NCBI GenBank assembly: GCA_021234155.1
Contig: JAJEKV010000009.1
Location: 11,598,546-11,662,545 of the forward strand
DNA length: 64,000 nucleotides
DNA from: Isoetes taiwanensis
Lineage: Eukaryota > Streptophyta > Lycopodiopsida > Isoetales > Isoetaceae
Direction: 5' to 3'
The position numbers and the translations under genes were made by a program. The notes under the pieces are model-generated. The model saw only the letters and a list, made by a program, of their open reading frames with translations, did no database searches and had not been told where the DNA came from. How positions within the stretch are numbered: the first letter of the stretch is position 1; every line of letters begins with the position of its first letter. Below, piece after piece: positions 1 to 10,994 of the stretch.

Positions 1-2530
1 TCCTTGGTGTTACATGGAACTCTTCTTATCAAGAATTAACAGTGGTGAAGGAGTTCATCAAAAGATCAAACCAGCTGAAGGATCTATGCCTTTGAGAAGA
101 GAATCCAACACAAGCTTATATCTAAAAGAAGATAAAAGGGAAGGAATCAATAGCAGTAGGGCAAGCTTGGGGCAAAGGGTTAGGTTTTTGCTTCTCTACA
201 GGACTATGAAGCTAAGAGAGGGTGATATATAGAGCTTACAAAGTGCTTGCCTTTGTGAATGTTTTCGTGATAAACTGAAGTCATCCTTTTCATGACATCA
301 ACCTCCACCATAAGAGAAAAATTTTCTACGACCTTCTATAGACACATTCTAGCCGGGAGAGTGGAAATTTTGCCTGAATGTCAGGCCAAGACAATAGGCA
401 ACCACCTTCATACTATCTTTGAATAGAGATGACACGTACAAGGACCCATCCTCTTTGTGTCCTCGTGCCAGGCAGTTGGTTGTGTGGTTGTGGCCTTTTA
501 TGCCCCCCCCCAAAAACCCCTTTTCCATTCTTCTCCTTCATCAGTGCATCTGTGTCTTCTTGTCCATCTGCTTGCTTTCAAATCTTGGTACCGCCACACT
601 AATATGCTTATTATGGAAGGGCTTCATGTCTCTTGTGCCAAGTATTGTATATGATATTGTGACCTTTTTGCATATAGATGATTTGTGTATGGTGGCCCTT
701 ATACCAGTGGAGGCTTGTGAGTTTGTGGCCCTCTTGTGAGATTGAAGGCTCTCGTGCCTGGTTATGAGAGGGCCTCGTGCCTAGTTTAGTTGGTTGTGAG
801 ATTATAGCCCTCGAGTCAATGGATGGTTTCAGATTGTGAGCCCGTGCTAGGCTATGTGGTTGATGTAATAGTCTCAATTCATATGCAGGCTGATAGTTCG
901 TGAGCTTCTGCTATGGCTTCATGATTTGTGGTTGCAGGCTTGCTCTATCAGCTTGTCGTAGGAGAATCAAGTATTGTTCCTGCTCTATCAGCTTTGTTGT
1001 AGGAGAATCGGGTATTGATGTGTACAAGGATCAGAGAATCATGACTATCAGCCTTTTTCTAGTATGATATTCAGCTTAATTAAGCCTTGTTGTACTCAGT
1101 TGTGTTCAGATAAGGATCTTTGTTTAATGTTTCTATTATCATCTGGGTTTTTCCTCAAAAACCCGGAAGGGTGAGATTTTTAATCTCGACTATAATGGTT
1201 ATACCTTTTGGATTTGAAGATATTTTTCATTCCTTCATGTTCTCCCTTGGCGTCGCAGTTATCGCAACTGCTTGTTCCGACTTAGGAAGTTTTCTGATTT
1301 AGGGCTTTTGCTTGCCACATGCCATTTTGGTTTTCTGGCTTCCGTGCATACCAATTCCAAGGTTTTTGAAACAATTTTCCATTTGGGTTGCAACCAATTT
1401 TTGGTACTTCAGAGCAGAGTTTATTCTGCCTATTTATGTAAGGTTTTTGCTTCTTCTTCCTGTTCGATTTCTCCTTCTCAGTTTGCAGCTTGTTTCCATC
1501 TACGGATACCAGGCTATTCAACAGTTTGCAGATTCTAAGTGACTACTTAGTGCATTTGTTCCCAGAATTTTCATCTGGCTATTCATTCTATGTGGTTACT
1601 TCAAACATTAATGCTATTTGTTCCCAAAATTTTCATTCGTTGCAGCCTGGGGCATCTTGTTACATTGCGTTATTTGTATTCATAGCCCATCCAAGGTTCC
1701 ATTCTCGAGTTGGGAACCAATCTTTGGTAGAATTTGTTTCAAAGATCGCCATGTTTAGACTTTGTGATGCTTCAAGTTGGGAACAAATCACTGGTTCAGT
1801 TGTTTCAAGATCGATCTAAAGCATGGGCTCTCTTAATACATTGCAATGCAGATGATGCCTTTCTCTATTGGGCTTGTGATGCAAAAGTTCTTAGTGCCAA
1901 TTTTCTCATAGCTTTGTTATGCCTGAATTACAGTTCTCCTACATCAGTTTCTTCCAGATTTCAACATTTACTCTATTTGCTTGGATTGTACTCTATCCGG
2001 GGAATCATTGTGATAAAGTTCCTGTCCGAGGCCACAACAAGTGCTTAGTCATCTACTGATCTTAATTCTATACTCAAGATATTTTTGGAAGAAGGATATG
2101 CAAGAAGAAGAGGACTGTATGTCTTGTAATATTCAAGGTTAGCCAATAAATTGAAGGCAGGAAAAAACACATCTAATCAAAACATGAGAACTAATTCAAT
2201 TGATGAAAATAATTACCAAGCATGATTGTTAAAAGCTTTCAACATCTTAGCTGCATTTTACCTTTTGGACAAAGAGATCATCTCAGCAGGTTTATTTTAT
2301 TTGGCAATGAGCAAAAGGAAAAAGCGGTGTGCATTTGATTTTGATGACACCGATGTGGTGTATTCTAAGGGAAGTTAGAGTGTATGACCATGGCATGCTT
2401 GTTGGAAACATGATGTACATATCCACTATAGAATAAAATTAACATAATTGTTTTATTTTAGAAATAGTTTTGCTGCAAGTTTTGATGCATCACGGAGATA
2501 CGCGCACCACCTCACTCTTTGGTTTTTCTA
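1..2530. other. Non-coding region, no recognisable gene
   Basis: I see only short, unrelated open frames here and no protein family. The stretch 720-1,030 has loosely repeated phrases (for example 'gctctatcagctt...gtaggagaatc' twice near 935-1,005), and 1,270-2,050 is T-rich. This looks like decayed retroelement LTR or leader sequence. Nothing in it supports a functional gene. Confidence 0.5.
1141..1200. repeat. Nested-hairpin motif shared with 12,005-12,085
   Basis: A 'gggtttttcctcaaaaaccc' hairpin is followed by 'gaagg' and then by 'gagatttttaatctc', a second hairpin. A closely similar arrangement recurs at about 12,005-12,085. The two loci share the order of both hairpins, which suggests a common repeat family, possibly an LTR or leader fragment. 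The family is not identified. Confidence 0.4.
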
Positions 2531-2540
2531 GGTTTGATTC

Positions 2541-2945
2541 TTGGAGGGCACACAAATCCATATTTTAGTATTCGACAAACCATGTATTCATATTGGCTAT
2601 GCATTAGATGCAAAATCCATGGTTTTGGCAACCATGCAGTGTATACAAAATATTCACTTTCAACATGTATTTGTACATTATTGTTTACAAATTGACGTAT
2701 ACGTAAATGTAGGGCCGACCACGCAGTACTTATCATTGTCTTTAGAACACCTAGGTGTATATGACATTTGGTATTTTGAATTGGAGATCCCAAACGGATG
2801 GCCCAGATTGCTTGATTCCCAACGTATCCTCGGTTATTCCTCTGACCAACAGGGTCAGTATAGCCATAAAGTAGGATTTAGCCACAATGGAGAATTTAGC
2901 CTTGGAGCACATTCCGATGATCATAAGGTATTCATGAAGTTATAG
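2541..2945 (+). CDS. Hypothetical ORF, 134 codons
   Basis: An open frame of 134 codons has no ATG until residue 27, so the real start, if any, is uncertain. The composition is mixed and not obviously low-complexity; the C-terminal part contains 'SDQQGQYSHKVGFSHNGEF'. I do not recognise a family, signal peptide or membrane segment. No neighbouring gene, promoter or polyadenylation signal supports it. It could be a decayed exon or a chance frame in non-coding DNA. Confidence 0.15.
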   Translation: MEGTQIHILVFDKPCIHIGYALDAKSMVLATMQCIQNIHFQHVFVHYCLQIDVYVNVGPTTQYLSLSLEHLGVYDIWYFELEIPNGWPRLLDSQRILGYSSDQQGQYSHKVGFSHNGEFSLGAHSDDHKVFMKL

Positions 2946-3470
2946 AATCACACTTGTAAATAATATGTTAGTCCCTTGAATCCAATTAATTCATCTAGGC
3001 AATTTTACTTAATTATTTCCATATGAGACCAAGTAAGTGATTACATTGAACCGATGATTGTTTTGACTTATTGCACCATTGAAGCACTGTAGCAAATCAA
3101 TGTACAAAAGACATTGACCAAAACTGTTCAAAAGTTGACTCAGAGAAAAGCCCAGATTACTAACCTGCAAATACTTCTTTGGTTTTCACTGATTTGGCAA
3201 CCAAATGCCGGACCTTAGCATCAGCAATTTGTTTATACAGAAACATCCATTGGTTGAGCAGACCAAATAGATTTGAGTATGTCTTGGCTTTAAATTATTT
3301 GCGCAGAGTATATAACCTTTTAGATAATACGACTTTCTAAATACTTGATCTTTCAAATATTGGATATAGGTTCATAATCATTAAATCTTAAATATAATTG
3401 TGACTTTAAATAGATAGATCCATTCCAAATAATGTCCTTATCACAAATACCTATGAATATCTATCCGTTT
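2946..3470. other. AT-rich spacer
   Basis: AT-rich sequence with no open frame of note and no recognised repeat. Confidence 0.5.
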
Positions 3471-3661
3471 CGTAAAGTTAGGGGGGAGAATATTTCGCCA
3501 TATTTCAAGCCATCTTAAAACATATAATCTGCTGCAGCTCGCTTCCTCTCCTCCGATGCTGGCTTCCACTCCTCCAACACTGGCTGATAACGGATTAATC
3601 AAAGTTCTGTGGCTACGACGGTGCCACGTGGCAGGAAATATTCTCCCCCCTTAACTTTACG
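3471..3661. mobile_element. MITE-like element with about 28-bp terminal inverted repeats
   Basis: The left end reads CGTAAAGTTAGGGGGGAGAA and continues TATTTC. The right end is its reverse complement with one extra base (…TCTCCCCCCTTAACTTTACG). The arms flank about 125 bp of unrelated sequence with no ORF. The size and terminal structure fit a non-autonomous DNA transposon. I could not see a convincing target-site duplication, so the superfamily is undecided. Confidence 0.65.
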
Positions 3662-3668
3662 TGAGAAA

Positions 3669-3764
3669 ATGGGCGCTCGCAGGCCCTTACGCGGGGTGCA
3701 GACCAGGCTCGCCCTGCCGGGCTCGCCAGGCCCTTACCCCGCGTAAGGGCCTCCGGGCGCCCAT
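3669..3764. repeat. GC-rich foldback hairpin
   Basis: ATGGGCGCTCGCAGGCCCTT followed by ACGCGGGGT on the left is matched by its near-perfect reverse complement on the right, ending ...GGGCGCCCAT. That gives arms of about 29 bp around a loop of about 38 bp. The block is sharply GC-rich inside AT-rich DNA and starts 8 bp after the MITE. Confidence 0.7.
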
Positions 3765-4576
3765 TATCTCTAACTAAATATATCTAACTAGGCATGTGTC
3801 ACTCATATAATTAGACATGTGTCACACATGCATAGCTTTAATGGCCCACATGTATAACTTTAATGTCACACATGTATAACATGTTAATGAGGTTGTCCCC
3901 TTAAGGGGGATATATTATATATTATGTTACATCTAGCACCATTGGGTATTATATTGTCAGGATATATACACCAATTCACTTAATGGTTGCCATGCACTAT
4001 CATAATGTATTGTCGTGCGGCCACCACTCCTCGGCTCTCAACACGTAGGCTACTTACGCGGCATGCATGTGTTGAGCCATGCGACATCTAACCTTGTACA
4101 TGTTGTCTTGGTGGCATATACTGTGACGTGGAAGTATAATATACATATTCATAGCATATATTATGCTGGAACGTCACATTCTTCCCTCCTTGACTTGATG
4201 CTGCCCTCAGCATCACGCTTCTCCCCTCGAAATCCTGCATCAACCTTACAACATATTTACTTAGATACTTACTAGCTTATACAAGATTGAAGGTGATAAC
4301 TTCCAATTAGAGCAACATATTTATCAAGAGTTTAACAAAATTTGACAACAAGAATAATTGCAATTTTAGGCAATGTTTACTTAACTTCTTAAAAATTATC
4401 ACATAATGTTTAGACATAACATTTATCTGAAGTCCTACACTCCTCGTGGTGCTCCTCTGATTGCCCCATCCTTCTTAGGTAATTTCTTTTATTAAAATAT
4501 TATGTGGTTTAAGGGGTCCATCCCCTTATTTAACCTGATTGAGCTAAATTACTAGCTCAAGGCTACATGCACTATA
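3765..4576. other. Spacer with degenerate 'acatgtgtcac' phrases
   Basis: The segment 3,785-3,880 repeats variants of 'catgtgtcac' and 'cacatgtataact' several times. The rest is AT-rich and has no supported gene. Confidence 0.5.
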
Positions 4577-4912
4577 TCATGACACAAGGAACATTAAAGA
4601 TGATTCCATCATTGCCCATGATCACATGCCTATCCCTTCATGACTCCAGTCATATACACACGCCGTCATGGCATAGAGAACATTAAAGATGATCCCATCA
4701 TCGCCCATGATCACATGCTTACCCCCTTCATGACCTCCAGTCATGTCCACATGCACCGCATCATGGCATAGAGAACATTAAAGATGATCCCATCATTGCC
4801 TATAATCACATGCTTACACCTTCATGACCTCTAGTCATGTTCATATGCACTGGTTCATGGCACAAGGAACATTAAGATGGTCCCATCATTGTCCATAACT
4901 CCATGCCTATAT
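4577..4912. repeat. Tandem minisatellite, unit about 92-94 bp, about 3.5 copies
   Basis: The phrase 'catggcatagagaacatt' (variant 'catgacacaaggaacatt') starts near 4,578, 4,668, 4,762 and 4,856. Each copy is followed by 'aaagatgatcccatcatngcc' and 'atcacatgcttaccccttca'. The copies have diverged at several positions, so the array is not very recent. Confidence 0.8.
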
Positions 4913-5004
4913 ATACATGCATCTTAACTACACTCAGATGAACTGCACTCTCACCCTCTTAGCTCCGCTACACAAGCTACGGCTAAGCGCACTCACCTCA
5001 ATGT

Positions 5005-6570
5005 TGGTGTCGACTAACTCGGAGATGACTTGGCCATTGAATTGCTCCATAGACCTTGTTTAAATACCTATGTTGCATCTTCCACTGTCAATTGTTTCCA
5101 CTTGACTAAATGCTGAAGGAGTTCTGACCTCCGTGTCTTCTTGAATGCTTTGTCAAGAATTAACTCAGAAACAATTTCAAGTTGTTCCTCTATCATCCTC
5201 GATAAGATTGAGGTCTTCAAAACTTCCTCCGGGTTTGGAGTATATTTCTTTAAAAAGTTTACGTGGAAGACTTATGAACCTTTAGATGAGCGGGCAAGTC
5301 AAGATTATAGTATTGGCTCCCTATCCGCTTAATAATCTTAAATGATCCCGCCCATCTTAGATAGATAGATAGTTAGATAGTAGTTTTAACGTCACGCCAC
5401 TAGGCAGCATCCAACTGGACATGTGACCACACACCACACTACATTGCTTGGTTGGGCCCTGCCCCCAACCACCTTACATTGCGTCTGTTGGGATTTGACC
5501 CCCAACAGTACCGAGTGCGATTCTGGGCAGTCTCGAACTCGAGACCACATTGCTAAGGAACTAGTGTGTTACCACTAGACCAAACGCCCAGCAAGTTTCT
5601 TGCCATTGTCGATGCAGAGTTTTGCTTGTTTGACTTTGATCTGAAACTAAACTTTATCTCCCAAAGCACTCTCTTGGAGATCTATGTCTATTTGCTAGAC
5701 TTTTTGACGTGCCATTGTTGCTAAAAGATACCCTCACACCTCCTCCACAAGTTGTTGCATAGCTGCCAGAAGTTGTTGAGAAACTTCCACCTTGGGCACT
5801 GGATTGTGCTATGTATTGGAAGTTAGGAATTGATAGCTGTAATTAATCATGAAGGGAGATATCCTTGGTGATTATTGCTACGTACTATTGCATGTGAACT
5901 CAACTAGGTGGATATAATCGGCCCATTTGGATCCAAATGTAGTTCCTCAATATGTCTTTCAAGGTTCTGTTGATGCGCTCTATTTGACCTGTTTGTAGAT
6001 GATAAAAAGAACTCATCCACAACTTGGTGTAGATCGTGTTGAAGAAGTCCTGCTAGAAGACGCTAATAAACTTTGAATCTCTATCGGAGACGATTGCCCT
6101 AGGCGTTCCATGCAATCTAAAGAACTCTTTGGTAAACAACAAGGTAGTGTCCAAAGCTGTGTCTATGGTACAACATGGCAAGAAATGTGCCATCTTAATA
6201 ATTTAACTACTACTATCTTTAAGGCATCAAATCCCCTTGCTATCCTTGGGAGACTAATTATGAACTCCATCCATAGCTATGACTTTCCATTTTGCATTAG
6301 GAATATCTAATAGTTCCAGCTCAATTGGAATTTAGACATGTTCGGTTTTATTTGCTGAGATAGCTGACACTCGCAGATATTCTTTGCTATTTGCTTTTTC
6401 ATGCCAATAATAGCTACTCCTAATCTTGAAGTAGGTTTTCATAAATCCTGGGTGGCCACAATTGGACTATTATGTGTGTCATGAAGTATCAAATTCCTAA
6501 TGTTTGAAGGTTTCCCTTTCCTTATCCATTCTTGCTTCTCTTACAACAGTTGCCCAGGCTTACTGGGAGG
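5005..6570 (-). pseudogene. Decayed Ty3/gypsy chromovirus pol 3' end (integrase to chromodomain), minus strand
   Basis: Read on the minus strand, this DNA follows the integrase/chromodomain protein of the intact-frame element at 9.7-11.0 kb in order. Near 6,480 is 'DTHNSPI' from the zinc-binding region. The core follows at about 6,060-6,310 ('IPNAKW', then the 'DTTLLFTKE' and 'SDRDSKF' regions). Near 5,610-5,800 is the 'VSQQLL' to 'VKQAKL' region. At 5,010-5,355 are 'DLPAHLK' and the chromodomain-like tail. Many stops and frameshifts show that it is dead. The segment is split by the SINE at 5,361-5,591. No LTR was identified next to it. Confidence 0.8.
5361..5591 (-). mobile_element. tRNA-derived SINE inserted in the Ty3 remnant
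   Basis: On the minus strand the element starts GGGCGTTTGGTCTAGTGG, a good tRNA A-box region. About 35 bp later it has GAGTTCGAGAC, matching a B box (GGTTCGANNCC type). It ends in a (CTAT)n-like tail. It lies exactly between two halves of the Ty3 coding sequence ('KKLA' / 'PRWAG'). No clear target-site duplication is visible. The head resembles a tRNA, but the cloverleaf is not intact, so it is not called as a tRNA gene. Confidence 0.75.
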
Positions 6571-7935
6571 GGTTTTAGTTTAGGTTGGGCCATGGGGCCC
6601 AATGTCGTAATGGCCCATGTAAAAGGGCCACCCCATGGAAGGGAGTGATGCATTAACGCTTTACCGTGGACGTCCTGGTGTATGAACTGGCTGCAGTAGG
6701 CCTGCTATACAAGAATCAATACCCATGGAAGTCGACCATGTACAGCTACAACCACAGGACTATCCGAACCCTTATAATATTTATTTATTTTTGGATGGTC
6801 TCAGGTCTCAAAATTTATTTTTGCATCTACTTTTGAGTCATATTACCATATCATTGTGCCTGAAAAATCCTTATAGGCATCGATCATTTATATAATAGCA
6901 TTGTATTACTAGATGGGTGCTGCTAAGTCATTCAGAAGTAGTTTAAGGCAACATATAATAGCACGAGTTGGGCCTTACAATTTAGGCATCCCAATTCTTA
7001 CACAGGCTATATTTGCAGATTTGCATGACCATTTAATCAAAATGTTAAAATTTATATCAGCGCCATGCCGTTTTCGAATCATGACAAGGTCGTTCACAGT
7101 ATAAGCGGCATATGCATATAGTATATTTTGAAGAAATATGAATATAGCTAATCTAATTCTGGCCAGAGCTCAAACCATAGAAGAAAACCTAAGTTTTTTG
7201 ATAAAGTATTCCAAAGACCATGATTTCATGGTTCGCTATGATACCCAGCCAGAGATATAAACCATCAGATAGTCTGACAGCCTTTTAAGCATGATGCAGT
7301 ATCATGGACAACATTTTTATGCTCAACATTATTACACTCTCACAAACGTTTTACCATAGATACAACCATGCTGCTTTTGATGTTGGTAACTAATTGCCAG
7401 GAAACCACCAAAATATGATTGAAGGATAAACAAGCAAAGTTATGAACCTCAGGTTCTTTACATTCCATTTATAACTACTAAGATTTTCGTATATTTTTGC
7501 AAGAGAGACCCCTTGTGGCCAAGTTATGTTCTAGAACACAATCCTTTCTGTATTATGCTTAGTTGATATTGTAACTTATTCTACCTAACATCTCTAGCAA
7601 TTTGTGTTGAATCTGGAGCTAGATCAGCTGTAGATATTTGGAGGTCCACTAATTAAACAATGTTTTGAGTGCAACATGGAGTATATGCAAAATATATGAC
7701 ATGAGTCTCGTTACAATAGTTTTCGTTATTTTTGATAGATCCATATGCATGCTCTTAGGTTGCATACCCCATAATCTACTCGTGCAATGCTAGCACACAT
7801 CACTAGGACCTCATATTATAGAAACATCAACTCTTACATTTTAAGAACATCTTTAGCACTTTCCAAAGTTCCACAAATCTCCCCTGCAGGAGTGAGTTGA
7901 CGAAGAGAAATGTTCGCGGTGGCCTTGGCCGCCGC
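6571..7935. other. Spacer, nothing recognised
   Basis: A short GC-richer patch (6,585-6,650, repeated 'ggcccat' and 'gggcca') is followed by AT-rich DNA. The 63-codon frame near 6,913 has no recognisable features and is not supported. Confidence 0.5.
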
Positions 7936-7939
7936 GATA

Positions 7940-8745
7940 AATTTCTTATAGTCATAAAATATGACTCACATTGAGATATGACACCTTTTATGACTCCAAC
8001 TCAAAAAATACGACGCATAGAATTGAAGTTGTTTTTCTACTATAAGGTGTCATAATATAAGACACCATCAAAATGCTAATGGAAAATCATCAAAAAATAA
8101 GACATGTCTTAGTTTAATGATATTTTTAACATATGTGACACTGTCTTATTACCTTTTTCCACGGTAGTCTTATCTCTAAAAGTCACATATTTTATCCAAT
8201 GATGTTTGGCCACCTATTGTCTTAAAAGTAAATCACTTTTCCACTATAAAAATAAGACATGTCTTATTTAGGTTCGGAATAGGTTTGGATACCAAATGGA
8301 GTCTTATTTTATTCCGAGGGATTTCCCTCGCCGTAAAATAAGACACCTAGTCTTATTTGAATATATAACTAAAAATAAGACGTGTCTTATTTTTTCATGC
8401 TTTTCCACTAGTATTTTAATGGTGTCATATTTTATGACTACCATGCAGTGGAAAAACAAGTTTAGATTTGTGTGTCTCATTTTAGCCTTGGAGTCACAAA
8501 TGGTGTCTTATATGGTATATGACAGCACTATTTTGTGACTGCTGTGGAAAAAGGGCCTTATTTTATACAAGGGGAAATCCCCTAGTATAAAATAAGACTT
8601 CATTCCCCTTAAAAGGAGGAACCGAACCTATCCAAGACTAAATGGGACATGTCTTATTTTTTATAGTAGAAAACCAATTTTTTCTTATTTGCTTATGTGG
8701 CCCAATGGAAATGTCTAAAATATGAGACATCACTCTAGTGGAAAA
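7940..8745. mobile_element. Large foldback/MITE-type element built of nested inverted repeats
   Basis: The arm at about 8,238-8,345 (ctataaaaataagacatgtc...gaggga) is the reverse complement of about 8,560-8,675 with substitutions. A second nested pair is 'gtgtcataatataagacacc' near 8,046 and its reverse complement near 8,415-8,445. The motifs TAAGACATGTCTTA and GTCATAAAATATGAC recur throughout. No transposase ORF is present, so it is a non-autonomous foldback element or a cluster of related MITEs. Confidence 0.65.
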
Positions 8746-9692
8746 TCACCCTAAGTCGAATACTAGAAGGGAAGTTTTTAAAATTGTGATAATTTTCCAG
8801 ATAATAGCTAGCATGTGTATTTTTAATCCGTAATGATCCATTTTTTTTTGCATGTTATCCAATACGGCTTTAGATTTGAACTAGAAAACTAGAGCCATCC
8901 ATAAGAAGTAGGCGAGGGTGAAATAACGGTTGGATACCATGCACCCAACTTGGTGCACCCGAACTTGGCGGTGGAAGTTGGATTCCATCCCATCTCTACA
9001 AATTTTCTAAATAGCACATTTGAGATGTATATCTATAGGGCAGGACCATGCAACGAAATACTATAGTTCTCCATTTCATTAGTATGCCTATTCCACATAG
9101 TCACTTCCTTTCGCATTAACCATACCTTGAACGGGAGAGAATAGTTGGCCAGGAAATACCTAACTAGATATTATATTTTGTCAATATTGCCATCAACAAT
9201 AAATTCCACTTCTAACATATATCACTCAACAACCATTTTCTTGTAGTAGAGAAATCATACGATCTAACCACATGCACACACATCTGGGCTTGTACATACC
9301 TAGCAATCCCATTTTATCTGAAGTTCCTTACAGTTGCCAAGAATTATGTCGGTATACAAGATGAATTTTTAGTTTATGTTCAAGGAAATATAATTTAGGC
9401 AATAAAAAGAAATTAGACCTTTTGGCTTCTCAAAATTCATATGGAGTCATCATCACTAGTTTTAATGAACCACTATAGTATGCATGAGAACCACTACTAG
9501 TCTAATAAACCACTATATCGCTGATAATTATCATTAATTTTTGTATCAAAAACCACTATGAGTATTGAAAAACCACTATTGCATGTGGTTTTCTTCTATC
9601 AAAAAAATTTATGCATAAAAAACCATGTATATGGTGGTTTCTAGATAATATGATACTAGTTAAGTATAATAGTTCATTTTTGGGCTCCTTGT
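8746..9692. other. Spacer containing an 'aaccactat' repeat cluster
   Basis: From about 9,465 to 9,645 the phrase 'aaccactat' (or 'aaccactact') occurs six or so times, and the cluster ends with the inverted form 'tggtggttt'. This suggests a small MITE-like element. No gene was found. Confidence 0.45.
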
Positions 9693-10994
9693 GTTTATTA
9701 CAAGGATAAGCTATGTATTCCCGAGATCTCAGGAGTTCGCAAGCTCATTCTCCATGATACACATAACAGTCCTATAGCGGGACATGCGGGATTTATGAAG
9801 ACTTATTTCAAGATCCGCTCCAGCTATTTCTGGCCAGGGATAAAGAAGCACATTGCCAGGTATATTAAGCAATGTCAAATCTGTCAGCAAACGAAGGCAA
9901 AACAGTTACGTATTCCAGGGGAACTGCAACCCCTAGATGTCCCCAATGCAAAATGGGAAGTTATTAACATGGATTTTATCGTGGGGCTTCCGCCCACCTT
10001 AAGAGGTTCTGATGCCTTAATGGTGGTGGTCGACAAGCTTTCTAAGATGGCACACTTTTTGCCATGTCGCACCACCAACACTGCATTGGATACCGCCTTG
10101 TTGTTTACCAAGGAGGTATTTCGCCTTCATGGGATGCCCCGCAACATTATATCGGACCGGGATCCTAAGTTTGTTAGTCCATTTTGGAAAGATTTCTTTA
10201 GCACTATTCAAACTAAGCTTGCCATGAGCACGGCTTATTATCCGCAGACAGATGGACAAACAGACTGCATAATTGAAGATATGCTATGTAACTATGTCTG
10301 GAACAAGCAATCTCAATGGGCGGATTACATCCATTTAGTGGAGTTTGCCTATAACAGCACTAGACAGGAGTCCTCAAGGATGTCTCCTTTCATGATCAAT
10401 TATGGCTATCAATGCCTTACTCCAGACACGTGGCATAATCCGGTTTCCAAGGTGGAGGTATCTCAACAACTGCTTACAGATATGCAGGCACTAGTCGAAG
10501 AAGTTCGAGCATATTTGTTGGCTGCAAGAGCCCGCCAAAAGAGTCTTGCCGACCGGCATCGGACACCACGAGAATTCCAGGTTGGTGATTCCGTATGGCT
10601 AAAGATTAAGGTGAAGCAAGCCAAACTTAAGATTGGCAATTGTAAGAAGCTTGCACCTAGATGGGCGGGACCTTTTGAGATAACCGAAAGGATAGGTTCT
10701 CAAGCCTACCGGGTGGATCTACCCGCACATTTGAAGATCCATAAAGTTTTCCATGTAAATCTTCTCAAGAAGCATAATCCTGATCCAGAAGAAGTTCTTG
10801 ACACACCAACATTTTTGGAGATGATCGAGAATCAGTTGGAGATTGTGCATGAAGCTCTCCTAGATCGCGCATATAAACAATCTCAAATCTTGCAATATTT
10901 GGTTAAGTGGAAGCACTTACCCACAGAGGACGCAATATGGGTTCTTAAAGCGGATTTGGATAAGGCTTACCCGGATTTTATGCGAGAATGCTAG
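9693..10994 (+). CDS. Ty3/gypsy chromovirus pol fragment: integrase plus chromodomain
   Basis: One open frame covers the end of the polyprotein of an LTR retrotransposon whose role is to insert element cDNA into chromosomes. In order it has the HHCC zinc region (HDTHNSPIAGH ... CQICQQ), the integrase core with the first two catalytic Asp (NMDFIVG, SDRDPKF), the GPY-like region (PRWAGPFEITE) and a C-terminal chromodomain (YLVKWKHLPTEDAIW), which defines chromoviruses. Compared with the related copy at 54.2 kb it lacks about 9 bp after TDGQT, which removes the catalytic Glu normally found in 'GQTE'. The frame is open further upstream, but the element is cut off at about 9,690, with no protease, RT or RNase H. 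It is probably inactive. Confidence 0.9.
   Translation, partial: VYYKDKLCIPEISGVRKLILHDTHNSPIAGHAGFMKTYFKIRSSYFWPGIKKHIARYIKQCQICQQTKAKQLRIPGELQPLDVPNAKWEVINMDFIVGLPPTLRGSDALMVVVDKLSKMAHFLPCRTTNTALDTALLFTKEVFRLHGMPRNIISDRDPKFVSPFWKDFFSTIQTKLAMSTAYYPQTDGQTDCIIEDMLCNYVWNKQSQWADYIHLVEFAYNSTRQESSRMSPFMINYGYQCLTPDTWHNPVSKVEVSQQLLTDMQALVEEVRAYLLAARARQKSLADRHRTPREFQVGDSVWLKIKVKQAKLKIGNCKKLAPRWAGPFEITERIGSQAYRVDLPAHLKIHKVFHVNLLKKHNPDPEEVLDTPTFLEMIENQLEIVHEALLDRAYKQSQILQYLVKWKHLPTEDAIWVLKADLDKAYPDFMREC

Noticed and set aside
4577-4912. CRISPR-like array
   Set aside because: The whole 92-94-bp unit repeats; there are no short repeats with unique spacers, and the context is plant nuclear DNA.
5520-5591. 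Possible tRNA gene on the minus strand
   Set aside because: A and B boxes are present, but the acceptor and anticodon stems do not pair properly and a CTAT tail follows; a SINE head fits better.
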